A DNA stretch of 64,000 bases from Marsupella aquatica (Eukaryota > Marchantiophyta), in NCBI GenBank assembly GCA_973895155.1, contig OZ316892.1:7006001-7070000 (forward strand), written 5' to 3'. How positions within the stretch are numbered: position 1 is the stretch's first letter; every line of letters starts with the position of its first letter. The notes under the pieces are model-generated. The model was given only the letters and a program-made list of their open reading frames with translations. It was not told the origin of the DNA and did not search any database. Made by a program: the position numbers and the translations under genes. This document shows, piece by piece, positions 11,801 to 24,469 of this stretch.

Positions 11801-14800
11801 AGTGGAACAAATCGACATCCACGAAAAATCCTGGATCATGACGGCCAACCATAATGCATGTAAAACTCCGTCAGCTCCTTTGAGCAACAGTTCAGCTAAT
11901 TGCCAGTAAAAATTTCACGATCCCACATCCATTACAGGAGACATTGGTCTGACAACTACAACGCATACTGACGCTAGATCAGGATGTTGTCACGCTTACC
12001 TCTATATAATGGCCACAAACCAGGTTGTCTCCTGTCATGACGAACAGTACGTAGCTCTTAGTATGCAGGAGAACGATGCATTGAATAAAATAGAAAGAAT
12101 AGAATGATAGAAGTGGGTCAGAGGCAGAGGCTCAAAGTCAGGATCATTGGTGCTGAACTCATAGTACCTCATCTCAGTTTGATATCTTTGAAACGCAAAA
12201 TCAGATAGCACATGAATTGTCATTCTAAATGATGATAAGTCCTTATCATCCATGACACCTTGTTGGCGATGTGAATTTGTCCAGCACTTGAAGCGAACAG
12301 GCAACTTCTTTGAACGTATGGCATTACAGAGTTCCTGCACAGACGAGAATTGAGCTTGTCCAGAATTATGAAGACTCTTAAAGCAAAGGAAAAATTCAAG
12401 AAAAAAGTAATGCAGTTTCGGCATTCTGTTGCCTCCCAATTGTCCACTTTGGAACGTCGCGCCATGCTAGATCCTAGCTTAAATATTTTCCTTATATGTG
12501 ATGAGGTGATGTCACGCAGAGAAGGGACACGAGAATAGAATCATTTTGTTCCACTGTACAACAACTTCAAGCTATGAAAAAGAAATTTGAAAGGAGGTAG
12601 TAGGAAAGACGGTGAAGCCTTACTTGTAACTTTAGTGTTTGCTTATCAGCAGGAGAGGCCTGCAGGAAGCTCGCTACCAACTGTGCTTCTGCGACAGGAG
12701 TTTTCTCCTCCAACCAGTCCGAAACATTGGAGCACATGTCGGACCCGATGGACTGAAGAAGAGCTTTGATTTGCTACAAAAAAAGAAGCCAACAAAACGA
12801 TTCAGTATTTCGCTACGTTTGTGGCACCGACTCCAAAAGTGAAATCAAGAGAAAGTTCCCACAGACCAGAAAACAATAGAAGAGATAGATCTGTATAATT
12901 AACCTGGTGATTCTCAATCGCAAATCAAGAACGATTAAGAAAACCATTTGTGTTATATTTTTTAATGAAGGAATTCAATCCTAAATTATAACATTGGGTC
13001 TTTGAATATTCTAGACTCGGACGTAATGTTCACCATTGAAATGACCATCCCAATTTTGTCTGCTTGTTCCTTTCAAACACGGAATGGAATAATTTATGGG
13101 ATAAACAAACCTTCGTTTCACTCTCCCTATTAGCAGCGCAAATTTCTCGAAGCGATAGACCGAGGTTGGTTGATCCTGAGGATTACAAACATTATCAGTC
13201 AGAATATCACCTGTATTTAAGCGATATTGTACGAGGCAGACGGATTGCTAATGACAGTGATTAGTACCGTCTGGTTTCTCGGGAACACGATGCTGAAGTA
13301 GAGTCGATTCCATATGGGTAATGCTTGTGGGATTCACCACACGTGCCACGAGGCCTTCGAGAATCTCTCCTTGGAGTTCTGTATGGCTCCTGGTCCCTGT
13401 GAAGACATCACTCAAACCGTCAAGTACCGGTAATCGTTTCATTTACACTATATATTTGGGCGGAACATCATTATGCAAGTGGTTCTCCGCTTATAGGAAT
13501 TGTACACTGACTAAATGCATTTTGAACCAAGGGAATTATCATGAGCAGATCCCAACCAATTCCAGTATGACAGATGAGCTCACACATCCAAAGAAGCGGA
13601 GAGAAGGTTTACAAAATTAACCACCTGGCACTGCCAAATCAGCTAGTTCATCCAAAGCTTTTGTGACACTGCTTGCGATTCCCTCCTCACAAAGGGCATC
13701 ATACGCTGAGAAGAACGCTGTCACCGACTTTCTAATTTCAGCGGCAACATTAACCATCAGCGGCAGAGAATGCACCTCAAGCCCAGTACAAAAGAACTTA
13801 CGCACGGACACAACACGAGTGTAATTGTAATTAACACAAACAATGCAAAAACTAAAGTCTAAATTCTCACTTCTTCGAAAATAACCAAAGTTGATTTGTT
13901 GGCAGCCGCCACTTGTGGCAGAAGGCAACCACATCCGCTGTTGAAGAAAAACGTGGTCGCCCTTTAAGTTCAGTCACAGCAGTTACAACCACTGCTCAAA
14001 GCAACCCACACAAGTTCAATTTCGAATAAGCACAGATATTGATTATACTTGTCATGGGCTCTTAGGTTGAGAAGGTACTACTTGCGAAAGAATTTCTACT
14101 GCCAATTTTCAGAGATCATGCTTGTCATCTACCATGAATGGATAAGAATTGTCTATCTGAACTATCATAAATATTCTAGCCAAGTTTTATGAGCCAGTAA
14201 ACGACACCATAGATGTCCAATAAAATCCTCAGGCCGTAAGTCTCAGCGTCTGCTGAACCAAACTGAACACCAATCCTAGACGAATCAGAACTAAGAACAG
14301 ACAGATATATATATGCTGAATTGAGGCAGTAACGAACCAAAATCTTGGAGAGGCCGCTGTCCGTGATCCCCTAAAACCGCAGTAACTAGCTCCATTGCAA
14401 TGGATAAATGATTTTCCTACATTGACACAATATCCAAGGTTAGAGGCCTCCAACTTGACATGCAATGCTGCGATTCAGACCATCCGGAATTGAAGAACCA
14501 GACCCCCACAGTAAGACGACACAGTGAAGACCCATGGCTCGGAAAGGTCGACATCTTGTTACCATTGTGGAGTTCTTGTTACCATTGTCAAAAGGAGAGA
14601 AACAGCAGGAACTCCTCTTCAGCATTATGACAGTCACGTATCTATGTTAGATATCCTGAACTTGAACAGCTGGATCTTTTGGTGCTCATGGGAAGCCCGT
14701 GCAGAATTTCCTGCTTTAAGCCAGCAGCTACATTCTTGCTTTACCTCAAGATAAGCGTTGAATTCCCGTTGCTTTTCAGGTGCTTTTGCACCCCATGCTT

Positions 14801-16154
14801 CTTTGAGTAGTCGCCCCAGCACAAAGACACCCACAGCTGTATACCTGAAGAACGCATGACAAAAACATCACTAATTTGAGCCCTTCAAGCCAGATTTAAT
14901 GTAGCCACCAGTTGCCAAACTACAATTACTACAATCTTCAAAGTCAGTCATGTATTTGAAAGAGCCAGGTACCGACGTTGAAATAAATAGGCATGAGAAC
15001 TTACAGATTTCCGTAACTGTTCTTTGCAAAAGCTCCACCAGTACCATCTCCAGAATACAAGAAGAGGGATCCCGAATGTTTCAACGAAACCTGCAAGGAG
15101 AGATGAAATTGATGCAGTCCATTTACTCCACCGGTAAAATATAAAGGAAGAGCTGTTGTTCCTCCCTAGGCATATCCACATTACTTTCAATTAAGGACCT
15201 ATTAGCTAGGCGTATGTGCAAGAGGAGACTGCTGCATAGAGATCAATGAACTTTACGAATTCATTGTAAGATCAATGGGTTTCAAGAAGTTTAGTGGAGC
15301 CAGTATCCCTTCACAGTTTTCTTACCACGAACTGACATGTGTCCCTGCAGGCCATTTACGCACTGGCATATTGATCCATAAATTCTGAGGGAGTGCAGTT
15401 CAAAACTTGACATAGATCTGCCTAGTTGTAAAAGCAATGTAAAAGATTATTCAGAAATTTACCTCTAGAACACCCGCCCCAGCTGAAACTATTTGAATCA
15501 TCTTCGTCCTAACCTGGTGCAAGGAACACATCACGAAATCGAAAATTGTCAGCTGAAGAAAACTTTCTTTGTATCAGACTGGTTTTAAACGTTTCCATTC
15601 AGCGCATGCGTCACCAATACCTCACCTCTTGGTCCGACTTTTCGTTCTCAAACTTTGGGTAAAAGGTAGCTTTCACTTGTGCTTGAGCAAATAACTTCCT
15701 CTTAACTGTCTTATTTTCCGCCACCTGCAAAAGGACATCAAAGTGATACTCAGGAAATTCCCCATGCCGACAAACTATCAGAAACTTCACCATTTCGTTG
15801 CAAGGTCTCCTCACTATCTTCAACAGCCTCTTCTCTTTTTCGTCTCTTCCGGGACAGCATCCCGACCTAAATCTTCCGGGACAGCACCCCGACCTAAACC
15901 TGTCAACTTGGCCCCTTGATAATCTTTATCGCGCTTCATATAACTCTTACATCCAGCATATGAAAGTGATCACCATTAGTTCTTGTCGTTCGGGTGTAAA
16001 AAATCCTTACGTGTGATAGTTGCGAAGCAAAGATGCTTTTAAGTTTGACAAGATAGTACTAACCAGCATCTGATCTTCTGTCAGATATTTGGCGAGGCCA
16101 CTCACAACCTGGCTTGCACTTCCTTCTCCTATATCAATATCTTCGACGTACAAT
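5889..16154 (-). CDS. RNL: Plant tRNA ligase (sealing enzyme), 28 exons
   Basis: Joins tRNA halves after intron removal; in Arabidopsis the enzyme also splices bZIP60 mRNA. Exons in coding order: 16154-16064, 15724-15626, 15513-15463, 15090-15005, 14844-14745, 14416-14338, 13991-13871, 13731-13625, 13396-13268, 13175-13111, 12773-12624, 12334-12168, 12031-12000, 11830-11655, 11341-11262, 10868-10803, 10491-10199, 10075-9980, 9684-9587, 9082-9022, 8862-8786, 8344-8273, 8003-7927, 7766-7686, 7428-7326, 6895-6728, 6417-6154, 6017-5889. All phases agree, giving about 1,038 residues against about 1,100 in Arabidopsis. Ligase domain: FYPKFENEKSDQE, AFAKNSYGN, LQGEILEGLVARVV. Kinase P-loop: GIPGCAKSALC, then DKNAPNEDVW. 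Cyclic phosphodiesterase: HVTLAHK and WPHVTV, both HxT motifs kept. The N-terminal ~60 residues and start codon were not found upstream of 16154; the first listed exon begins with the last base of a codon. No disabling mutation was seen. Confidence 0.93.
15846..15899. repeat. 27-bp direct repeat, two copies, intronic
   Basis: The unit CTTCCGGGACAGCATCCCGA plus seven bases occurs twice in tandem with two differences. It lies in the second listed intron of the tRNA ligase gene. Each copy contains an imperfect GGGAC/ATCCCGA inversion. Confidence 0.8.
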
Positions 16155-17490
16155 CTGCAATGATGCAGTACTTCGGTCAGAAATCGAGACCGTAGTCGCC
16201 ACTATGAACAGTTTTGGGCAGATATTCTCGTACTTTTTCCCAAAAAACTTATTCATACAAAATGAGAACTGGGTAGTCAATCTTTGCTGAAGGTAGATGG
16301 AACTTCATTTCTCTCCAGGGAGTCAAGCAAACAGATCAGACCCTTCCACTTAAAACACAACTTCTATCTTAATGTGTGTGCATATAAAAACATGACTTCT
16401 GAAAGTGTTGCATCTATCACGGCGATCAAGACGACGCATAAACGGAATGGCTATAAGACAAGATATATTGCTGCCAGAAGTTACATGCACTATGGTGACG
16501 AATAAGATTTTGTTAAGTTGAGGAAGGGCATCGGGGAAGGAAGCACAAAAAATGGATTTTGTTCAGAAAATTTGGTTCTTAGATTGGGGGCCAAATACTC
16601 CCTTCTGATACGAAAGTTCACGAAGTTACAAATTCGTTTTTTTGTGGCAGAGTCATCCTTTCAGGTTCTCGGATGAGGATTACTTTACGGGCCCGCAAAA
16701 GTTTGGCCAGCCATGACTCATTAATATCAATTTTGATCTGAAGCAAGATCACTTCGTACTCCTGGAAAGTCTTCCTGAGATTCAGGCATGGTAATGCCTG
16801 AACAAATGGTTGTGATTGAACTAAGGCCCATGCAAGTCCGAACATTTCTCTTGACTATAGCATAGCAAGCTGCTGTAGCTTCCTTGATGATTCAAGTGCC
16901 AGCTGGCTTCAACATCCAATTGAGCATTACCTAGGCTATCTACCTCGAACAATTTTCCAAGCACCTCAATACCTTACAATATCTGTTGAATGTACATCGA
17001 CCAGCTGCAATTCCAAGTGACTTCAATATTACTCTCCACTCAACTTGGGCTACCAACCCAGATCTCCCCGTAGCTTTCCCATTCAATTTGTAGCCTTTCA
17101 CACTCGAGTGATGGTCTCAGGTACCACCGTGTTATAACTTCCCAGAATTGATTTAGGTTACATCGTTAATGGATTTTAGATTGCCCTAGTTAGTTCCAAT
17201 GCCTGAGGACGTGGGGGGAATGTGAAGAGATCTGGCATAGGCGGCATATGCAAACCAAACAGCCACCGGAATTTTTTTGGCAGCCTCTAGCAAGACTGAG
17301 ATAAACTATTCTAAGTACCTACTTCTAATTCAGTGGGAAAGTATTGACCCCTAACTACTCATTACTTCAAAAGTCTGTCTCCTCTAGCACTCACGAACAA
17401 TAATCCGACGTGAATCACTAGTCGGAATAATGCAGACTCGAAAAAGTTCACATACTCGGCATTGCTTACAATAGCCTTGTAATTTCCATT

Positions 17491-17720
17491 TTATGAGAGC
17501 TTGCCACGATGAATCAAATTCAACGGAGTGTCTTCATTCCAACCCGGAAATGCACTTTCTGGGTCCTTAAAAGAACGGATGAGGAAGTCTGAAGTAGTGT
17601 AGCAGAGAAACCACAGTAGTAAAAGGGCGAGAACATTGAAAAGAACCCGGTCCCACCAGTCCAGCATATAAAGTCCAAACGTCACATTGTACACGTAGAA
17701 TTTAGAATTCACCCAAGCCG
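17491..17720 (-). CDS. ssSPT: Serine palmitoyltransferase small subunit-like exon
   Basis: Small membrane activator of serine palmitoyltransferase, the first enzyme of sphingolipid synthesis in the ER. The last exon reads YNVTFGLYMLDWWDR, the hallmark of plant ssSPT, followed by a hydrophobic helix (FNVLALLLLWFLCY). The family is normally about 56 residues; this one carries an extra ~20-residue polar tail before its stop at 17491. There is no in-frame ATG at the front: a GAACAG acceptor precedes 17720 and the frame enters with two bases of a split codon (then AWVNSKF), so a tiny first exon with the start codon must lie upstream. That exon was not identified. The preceding exon candidate on this strand is the centrin fragment, which does not join in frame. 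Confidence 0.75.
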
Positions 17721-17815
17721 CTGTTCACAAAATACTAATGTCACAGATTAGTAATGTCAACAGTCCTGAGGGCGGAATCCAAATAGAACAAACTCCGAAT
17801 GGTGAGAGTACCAAC

Positions 17816-18570
<755 letters not shown>

Positions 18571-18712
18571 ATGGATGGACAACAGATAGCTGCGCTGATG
18601 CAGAATCCCCAGTCGACAGACTCAGCACTACAGAGTGCTCCTTTCGTCCTACACCGTGATCCCCACAGCAATGCGACCCAAATCAGTCCATCTCCAGGAA
18701 CGTTTCTCCTTG
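18571..18712 (+). CDS. Possible orphan first exon
   Basis: An ATG after a pyrimidine-rich leader opens 47 codons starting MDGQQIAALMQNPQSTDSA and reaching a donor-like G|GTAAAA at 18712/18713. The composition resembles a plant first exon. No following exon was recognised before the repeats at 18.75 kb and the copia element, so this may be the remains of a gene cut off by rearrangement, or chance. Confidence 0.3.
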
Positions 18713-18747
18713 GTAAAACAACACTCAAACTGCATCTTATTACCCAG

Positions 18748-18948
18748 GCATCTTATTAATAAAGCGCAGCTTACTGCATCTTATTAATAAAGCGCAGCTT
18801 ACTTTTCACAAGCTAGGGTCTAGAGTGAAGCCTCTAGATTAACTAGTCTACTTTTCACAAGTGGGGGTCTAAAGTGAAGTCTCTAGACCGTAACTCTCTG
18901 GTCATGGGGTCTAGAGTGAAGTCTCTAGACCGTAACTCTCTGGTCATC
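18748..18948. repeat. Two adjacent short tandem arrays
   Basis: A 28-bp unit (GCATCTTATTAATAAAGCGC plus eight) occurs twice at 18748-18803. It is followed by three copies of a 42-52-bp unit containing GGGTCTAGAGTGAAGTCTCT, with its inner CTCTAGAC partly palindromic. The last two copies are nearly identical. Confidence 0.85.
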
Positions 18949-19344
18949 ATATACATGGGACAAACTTATAACATGACTATGATATATATACATGTCAGTT
19001 TTATGTGATAATTTTTAAATATTTATATTAAAAAAATATAGGTAGTATGGCCCCACCATAACATATGTGCATTGAACATGGATATGCATACAAAAAGCCT
19101 GTGCACATCAAGGAGAACGATATATTATATATGACTATTAAAATGATGGGTTTTTTTTATCATTTCATTAATCTTCAAAGAATATGAATTGAACATATAT
19201 TTTGATAATTCTTTATTGTCCTCTCTGCTATTCACGTTCAAAGAACAGGTAATTGGGGCTAGTTGTGTTCAAAAATGGATTTTTTTAGGTCTCCATCAGA
19301 AAAGTATTTTTTCTTAACACAACATCATTTTAACACAGCACGCG
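18949..19344. other. AT-rich flank; outer end of the left arm
   Basis: No gene. From about 19265 to 19344 the sequence (AAAAATGGATTTTTTTAGGT, AACACAACATCAT) matches the reverse complement of 61,703-61,785. This is the outermost detectable part of the inverted duplication, continuing across the copia insertion. Confidence 0.65.
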
Positions 19345-19688
19345 TGTTGAGCATAGACGACATTCATAACGGCAAGCCCATGAACCATCCAACGCACAAT
19401 AGTCGACACAGAGATATACGTGATTCACCTCCACATGAGGCTACGTCCACGGGAACACACAAGAGCTTTACTGCACTCTAGGCCGACCGGCCATACCAAG
19501 CATCCACAGCACAAGCTCTCCCTATCTCTCAACTAGCTCCGTAACAATGAGCCTAAGTTCCACCAGGGTCTGGCATCAGCCCTGGCTATATACACAACAA
19601 CACTACCGCTAACATTAGCTAAGTCCTAACCCGAGTTAGACTAACTGTGGTTAGCTCATGAGTCACAAGACTAGAGCAATATCTAACA
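19345..19688 (-). repeat. Copia 3' LTR
   Basis: Downstream LTR of the minus-strand element. It is identical to the LTR at 25885-26227 except for two G/A differences at CpG sites and one single-base indel. Confidence 0.92.
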
Positions 19689-19700
19689 AACTCCCCCTTG
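19689..19700 (-). other. Copia polypurine tract
   Basis: On the minus strand AAGGGGGAGTT directly abuts the 3' LTR. This is the expected plus-strand DNA primer of a copia element. Confidence 0.8.
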
Positions 19701-19887
19701 ACTCTTGTCTTGGGGACTGGACTAAATGCTACCATATGGATCCTCGGCGGGAAGTTCTAGACAATCACCAAACCAGGTCTCCCTCTAAAAACCACACGGG
19801 TTAACTAAGGGTTAACTAGAACTAGCCATACAGGAATGAGTAATCCATATACAAATAGTCACACATTACTAAATAACTATACTTGCA

Positions 19888-22800
19888 CTACAACTGCAAA
19901 ACCTGCAAAGTAGCACGGTGTCTTGAGAAACTTTCCAAAGGAATCACTTTGGTAAAGGCATCAACGGGATTGAGCTTTCCATCAATCTTGACTAGCTCAA
20001 AAGTTTTATCAGACACTGCTTGCCTGATAAAATGGTACCTGATATCAATGTGCTTCACCCTGCTATCCATCACCTGGTTAGCAGCCAAGTGAAGAGCACT
20101 CTGACTATCACAGTTTAGAGTCATTTTGCCATGCTCTAAACCCATCTCCGTGATCAACTTATCTAACCAAATTGCTTCCTTTGCTGCTTCTGCTGCTGCA
20201 ACATACTCTGCTTCTATAGTAGACTGAGATATGCACTTCTGCAAGGTAGATTTCCAACTGATACATCCTCCTCCAAGAGTGTATACAAACCCAATTGTAG
20301 ACCTCCTTGTATCCAGACAGCCTCCATAGTCAGAATCTACATAGCCAACTAACGTTCTATCTGATCTGTTATCAAATAGTAATCCATAGTCCTCTGTTCC
20401 CTTTAGATACCTGATATTCCACTCCACAACTTCCCAATGTACCTTCCCTGGATTTGACATGAATCTGCTAACCTTGCCCATCGCTAGGGCCAAGTCAGGC
20501 CTAGTACAAGTCATCAAATACATCAGACTGCCTACTGCCTTCTCATAAGGAATCTTAGCCATCAGACCTTTCTCCACAGCATCCGTAGGAGAGAAAGCCG
20601 ATGATAACTTGAAATGTGAAGCTAAAGGAATACTCACTGGCTTACAGTTCTCCATGTTGAATCGTGCAAGTACTTTCCTCGCATACTGGCCTTGACTCAA
20701 GCACAACTGTCCAGTCTCAGAGTTCCTAAAAATCTCCATCTCTAAGATCCTCTTGGCCTTACCAAGATCCTTTATCCTGAATTCAACACTCAATTTCGCC
20801 TTGAGACTGTCAACCTCAGATTGATCTTTAGCGACAATTAGCATGTCATCCACATAGATCACTAGAATGATGAAACCAAATACATCATTCTTGACTGATT
20901 TCGTATACACACAAGGATCATACACCATCCTTGTAAAACTTTGAGCAAGCATGAAATCATCAAACCACTTGTTCCACTGTTTGGGAGACTGCTTCAATCC
21001 ATACAAGGACTTGAGCAATCTGCAAACTAAGTTCTCTTGTCCCTTCTTCATAAAGCCTAGTGGCTGTCTCATGAAAATCAACTCTTCCAAGTTTCCATAG
21101 AGAAAAGCAGTAACAACATCCATCTGATCCATGACCAGACCAAAAAACACAACAAGCTGACACAAGATCCGTATTGTGGAATACTTAGCCATTGGTGAAA
21201 AGACCTCATTGTAATCCACTCCTTTCTCCTGAGTGAACCCCTTGGCAACAAGCCTTGCCTTGTAGATCTTATCTCCACCCTCTGAAGGACTGTCCTTCAG
21301 CTTGTAAATCCACTTGCTGTCCACCACTTGCTGACCTCTTGGAAGCTCCACCAGCTCCCACGTCTTGTTGTCACTCAAAGATTGCAACTCCCTCTGCATT
21401 GCTGCATTCCACTCATGCTTTTGCTCTGAAGCACAAGCCTTACTGTACGAAGAAGGCTCTCCTTCTTCCAAGATCAAAGCCATGTCATCTTCATCAGGTG
21501 CAATGTCAATATCATCTAGCTTAGATGAGTCTGCCCATTGACCATACCTGGTAGGAGCTCTAGTAGAACGACTAGAAGTTCTTCTAGTAGATGACTCAGG
21601 TTGATCTGCTGCTGCTGCTGGTTGAATTTGAGGTACCCCAGCAACAATCTGCTCCTCTTGTTCCATCACAGGAACCAGCTCCAAGCCCGGAGCTTCTCCA
21701 TCTCTCCTGTCATGAACAACATCATGACTAATCTCCCCCTCAACCCCGTCCAGGATGAGAGATTTCCCCTTGTCAGCATGGGAGTCCTGAGAACTCTCCC
21801 CCTCTTTTGATGATCTGGACTCATTAAATGACACATCTCTACTGACAATGAGCTTACAGGTTACTGGATCCCATAACCTATAACCCTTCACACCTTTCTG
21901 ATATCCAAGGAAAATGCACTTCTTCGACTTGGACTCCAGCTTGGATCGAAGCTGAGAAGGTGTAAGCACATAAGCATCACATCCAAAAATCCTCAGATGT
22001 GAGTAATCTGCTGGACGCCCGTACCTCATTTCAAATGGCGTCTTGAATCCAATAGAACTGGATGGAGAAAAATTTACCAAATAAGCTGCAGTGTTGACAG
22101 CTTCAGCCCAAAACTCATGTGGTAAGCATGATTGACTCAACATACTCCTCGAGCGGTCCAATAGTGTTCGGTTGAGTCTCTCAGAAACACCATTCTTCTG
22201 AGGAGTATAACTTGTTGTGAGATGGCGGGTAATTCCTTGCTCCTTACAATATGTTCCAAATTCCCTGGAACTGTATTTACCGCCGTTATCCGATCAAAGA
22301 TATCTCACCTTATTACTAGTCTGATTCTCAACTTGGGCTTTCCACTCCTTAAAAGTGGCAAAAACATCAGACTTATTGTGTAGAAAGTATATCCACACAT
22401 ACCTTGAGTAATCGTCTATGAATGTGACATAGTATAACCGTCCAGAATGTGAGGGAGTAGGGGCTGGACCCCACACATCACTATGTACATACTCAAGTAC
22501 CTCCTTGCTGGTGTGAGTTCCAACTCCGAAGGGTTTTCTGTGCTGCTTTCCTAGCACACAGTGCTCACAAAATTCCAACTTACAAGATTGCAAATTAGAA
22601 AGTAATCTTTTTTTCTGAAGAATAACCAAACCTTTCTCACTCATGTGGCCCAAACGGAAGTGCCACAGTCGGGCCGTCTCCTCATGAGATAAGATTACAT
22701 TGGCTTCATCACAAACTACACTGCCCTCCAAAACGTATAGATTGTTATGTCTCCTTCCCTTCAATACAACTTTAGTACCAGTTGAAACCTAAAGGACACC

Positions 22801-24469
22801 ATTAGCAGAACTCCACTGATGGCCATTTGCTTCTAAAACTCCAAGTGAAATGAGATTTTTCTTCATGTTGGGAATATGTCTCACATTCCTCAACGTTCTT
22901 ACAGCACCATCAAACATCTGAAATCTTACAGATCCAAGTCCAACAACTTGACATGGGATTCCATTTCCCATCAACACTAACCCGTTGGAAACCGTGTAAG
23001 AACTGAAAAAATCTCTCCTAGAGCAAATGTGAAAAGTACATGCACTATCTAGAATCCAGTCATCACTACCTGGATTTGACACTACGTTGAGAGCATAACC
23101 TTGACATCACAATATGTCATCATCATCGAGTAAATCTACCTCATGCGAGCTCGATGCCGCGTTAGCAGAGGCAGTAGGGACCTTTACTCGACAATCCCTT
23201 TTCATGTGGCCAGGCTTGCCACAATTCCAACATGCAAGAGGTTTTCTCTCTTGCGATTTCCCTTTGGATTTAGATCTCCCCCGTGATGTAGATCTAAACC
23301 TGTTCTGTCCATTCGTGCGCTGCGCTGCTCTTCCCCTGTTCACATTGAGCGCAGTGCCAGAAGAAGATGCTGTCTGTGATTGACCCAGCTTCTTCTGAGC
23401 ATCATCAGACAGTAATGACCTCATTATACGAAATGGACTTCAGATCTCTGTACAAGAGAACCTGTTTCAAGCCCTGATAAGACGGCGGTAAGGAGCTTAG
23501 CATAAGCAAGGCCTTATCCTCATCTTCAACTCCTTTTCCCTCGGGGGCCTCAATCCAAGGGGTGTCTCATATCACGCTCGAAGTTTTGGGGGAATAAACA
23601 CCCTAAAAGTTAAGTCAATAAAGTTTTTTTTAGGAATTTTTTAATCCCTAACTTAATGGAATATTCCAAGAATATTCTCATATTTGATTTTAAAAAACCC
23701 TATGATTCTTATAATTCTCAAAATTGGATTAAAATAACCCTAATGTTCTTCAACAAAAATTTAAAAGTATTTCACTAAACCCAATAAAAAAACCCTATAC
23801 TTATTCGCGCGTGATGGGTCGGAATAAAAGAAGTGAGGACCCCGGGCCTTTTCCCAGGTTTGGCAGATCCACCGCAAGACTGTCAAATTTATCCAGGTGA
23901 TCCTGCATCTTGCTCCCTTTCTTGAGCCTGAGGCTCATCAAGAGAGACTTCTTGTATAGCCGGTCTGACGCATCTTCCCGGTAATACTTCTCTCTAAGAG
24001 CCTTGAACAGTGATGAGCAATCCGCATAATCATCCAGTTGCTTGATGATGTGCGGCTTAAGATATAGCATCACTGCATTGACAGCAATCACCTGCTCCTG
24101 TCTCCATTGTCTCACAGAAATCTCCTCCTCTCCATCATACTGCTCTCGCGATGAAAGTAGATGAGCTAAGCCCATGGCCCGTAGAACTCCCTTTACTTGC
24201 TTCTCCCAGAGGAAGTAATCAGTTCAACCATCGTACTTCTCCACCTCAAACTTCACTCCTCCAAATCTAGCCATCTCCCTCTTCTTCCCCACTACCAACA
24301 GCTCTGGTAGTAACACAGCTTCCTCCACTGCACGTCGCACCGGTGATTGTACCGGTGTCTCAAGTTCCTCTTCAAACGGTAGCAGCTCCTACTCAGACTC
24401 TCCGTCTGACCGTCGCGATCCTGAAGCTCCACCGACGCCAATTCTTCCAGTATCCTCCGAGTCACTCAT
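19888..24469 (-). pseudogene. Copia gag-pol, interrupted by stops
   Basis: Gag starts at the ATG at 24469. It has a zinc knuckle CWNCGKPGHMKRDC (about 23,215), a protease site WILDSACTFHI (about 23,050), the integrase core (VTFIDDYSRYVW near 22,430, then SDNGG), RT with YVDDMLIV (about 20,840) and RNase H (DSDYGGCLDTRRSTIGF). RT and RNase H remain open over 757 codons (19888-22161). In-frame stops lie near 24,390 (TAG), 24,227 (TGA), 23,107 (TGA), 22,789 (TAG) and 22,294 (TGA). A 245-bp insertion disrupts gag at 23571-23815. The element could move only with proteins supplied by another copy. Confidence 0.9.
23571..23815. mobile_element. 245-bp TIR element nested in copia gag
   Basis: AT-rich block unlike its surroundings. 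It begins ATCACGCTCGAAG and ends TTCGCGCGTGAT, giving imperfect terminal inverted repeats (ATCACGC perfect, about 13 of 16 overall). Gag homology resumes on both sides. No clear target duplication was seen, so the exact ends are uncertain. The size and ends suggest a MITE. Confidence 0.6.

Noticed and set aside
14330-14345. Apparent frameshift in tRNA ligase after PLQD
   Set aside because: A donor TTTTG|GTTCG at 14338 followed by the exon at 13991 restores QDFVVVTAVTEL in frame, so the gene is not broken there.
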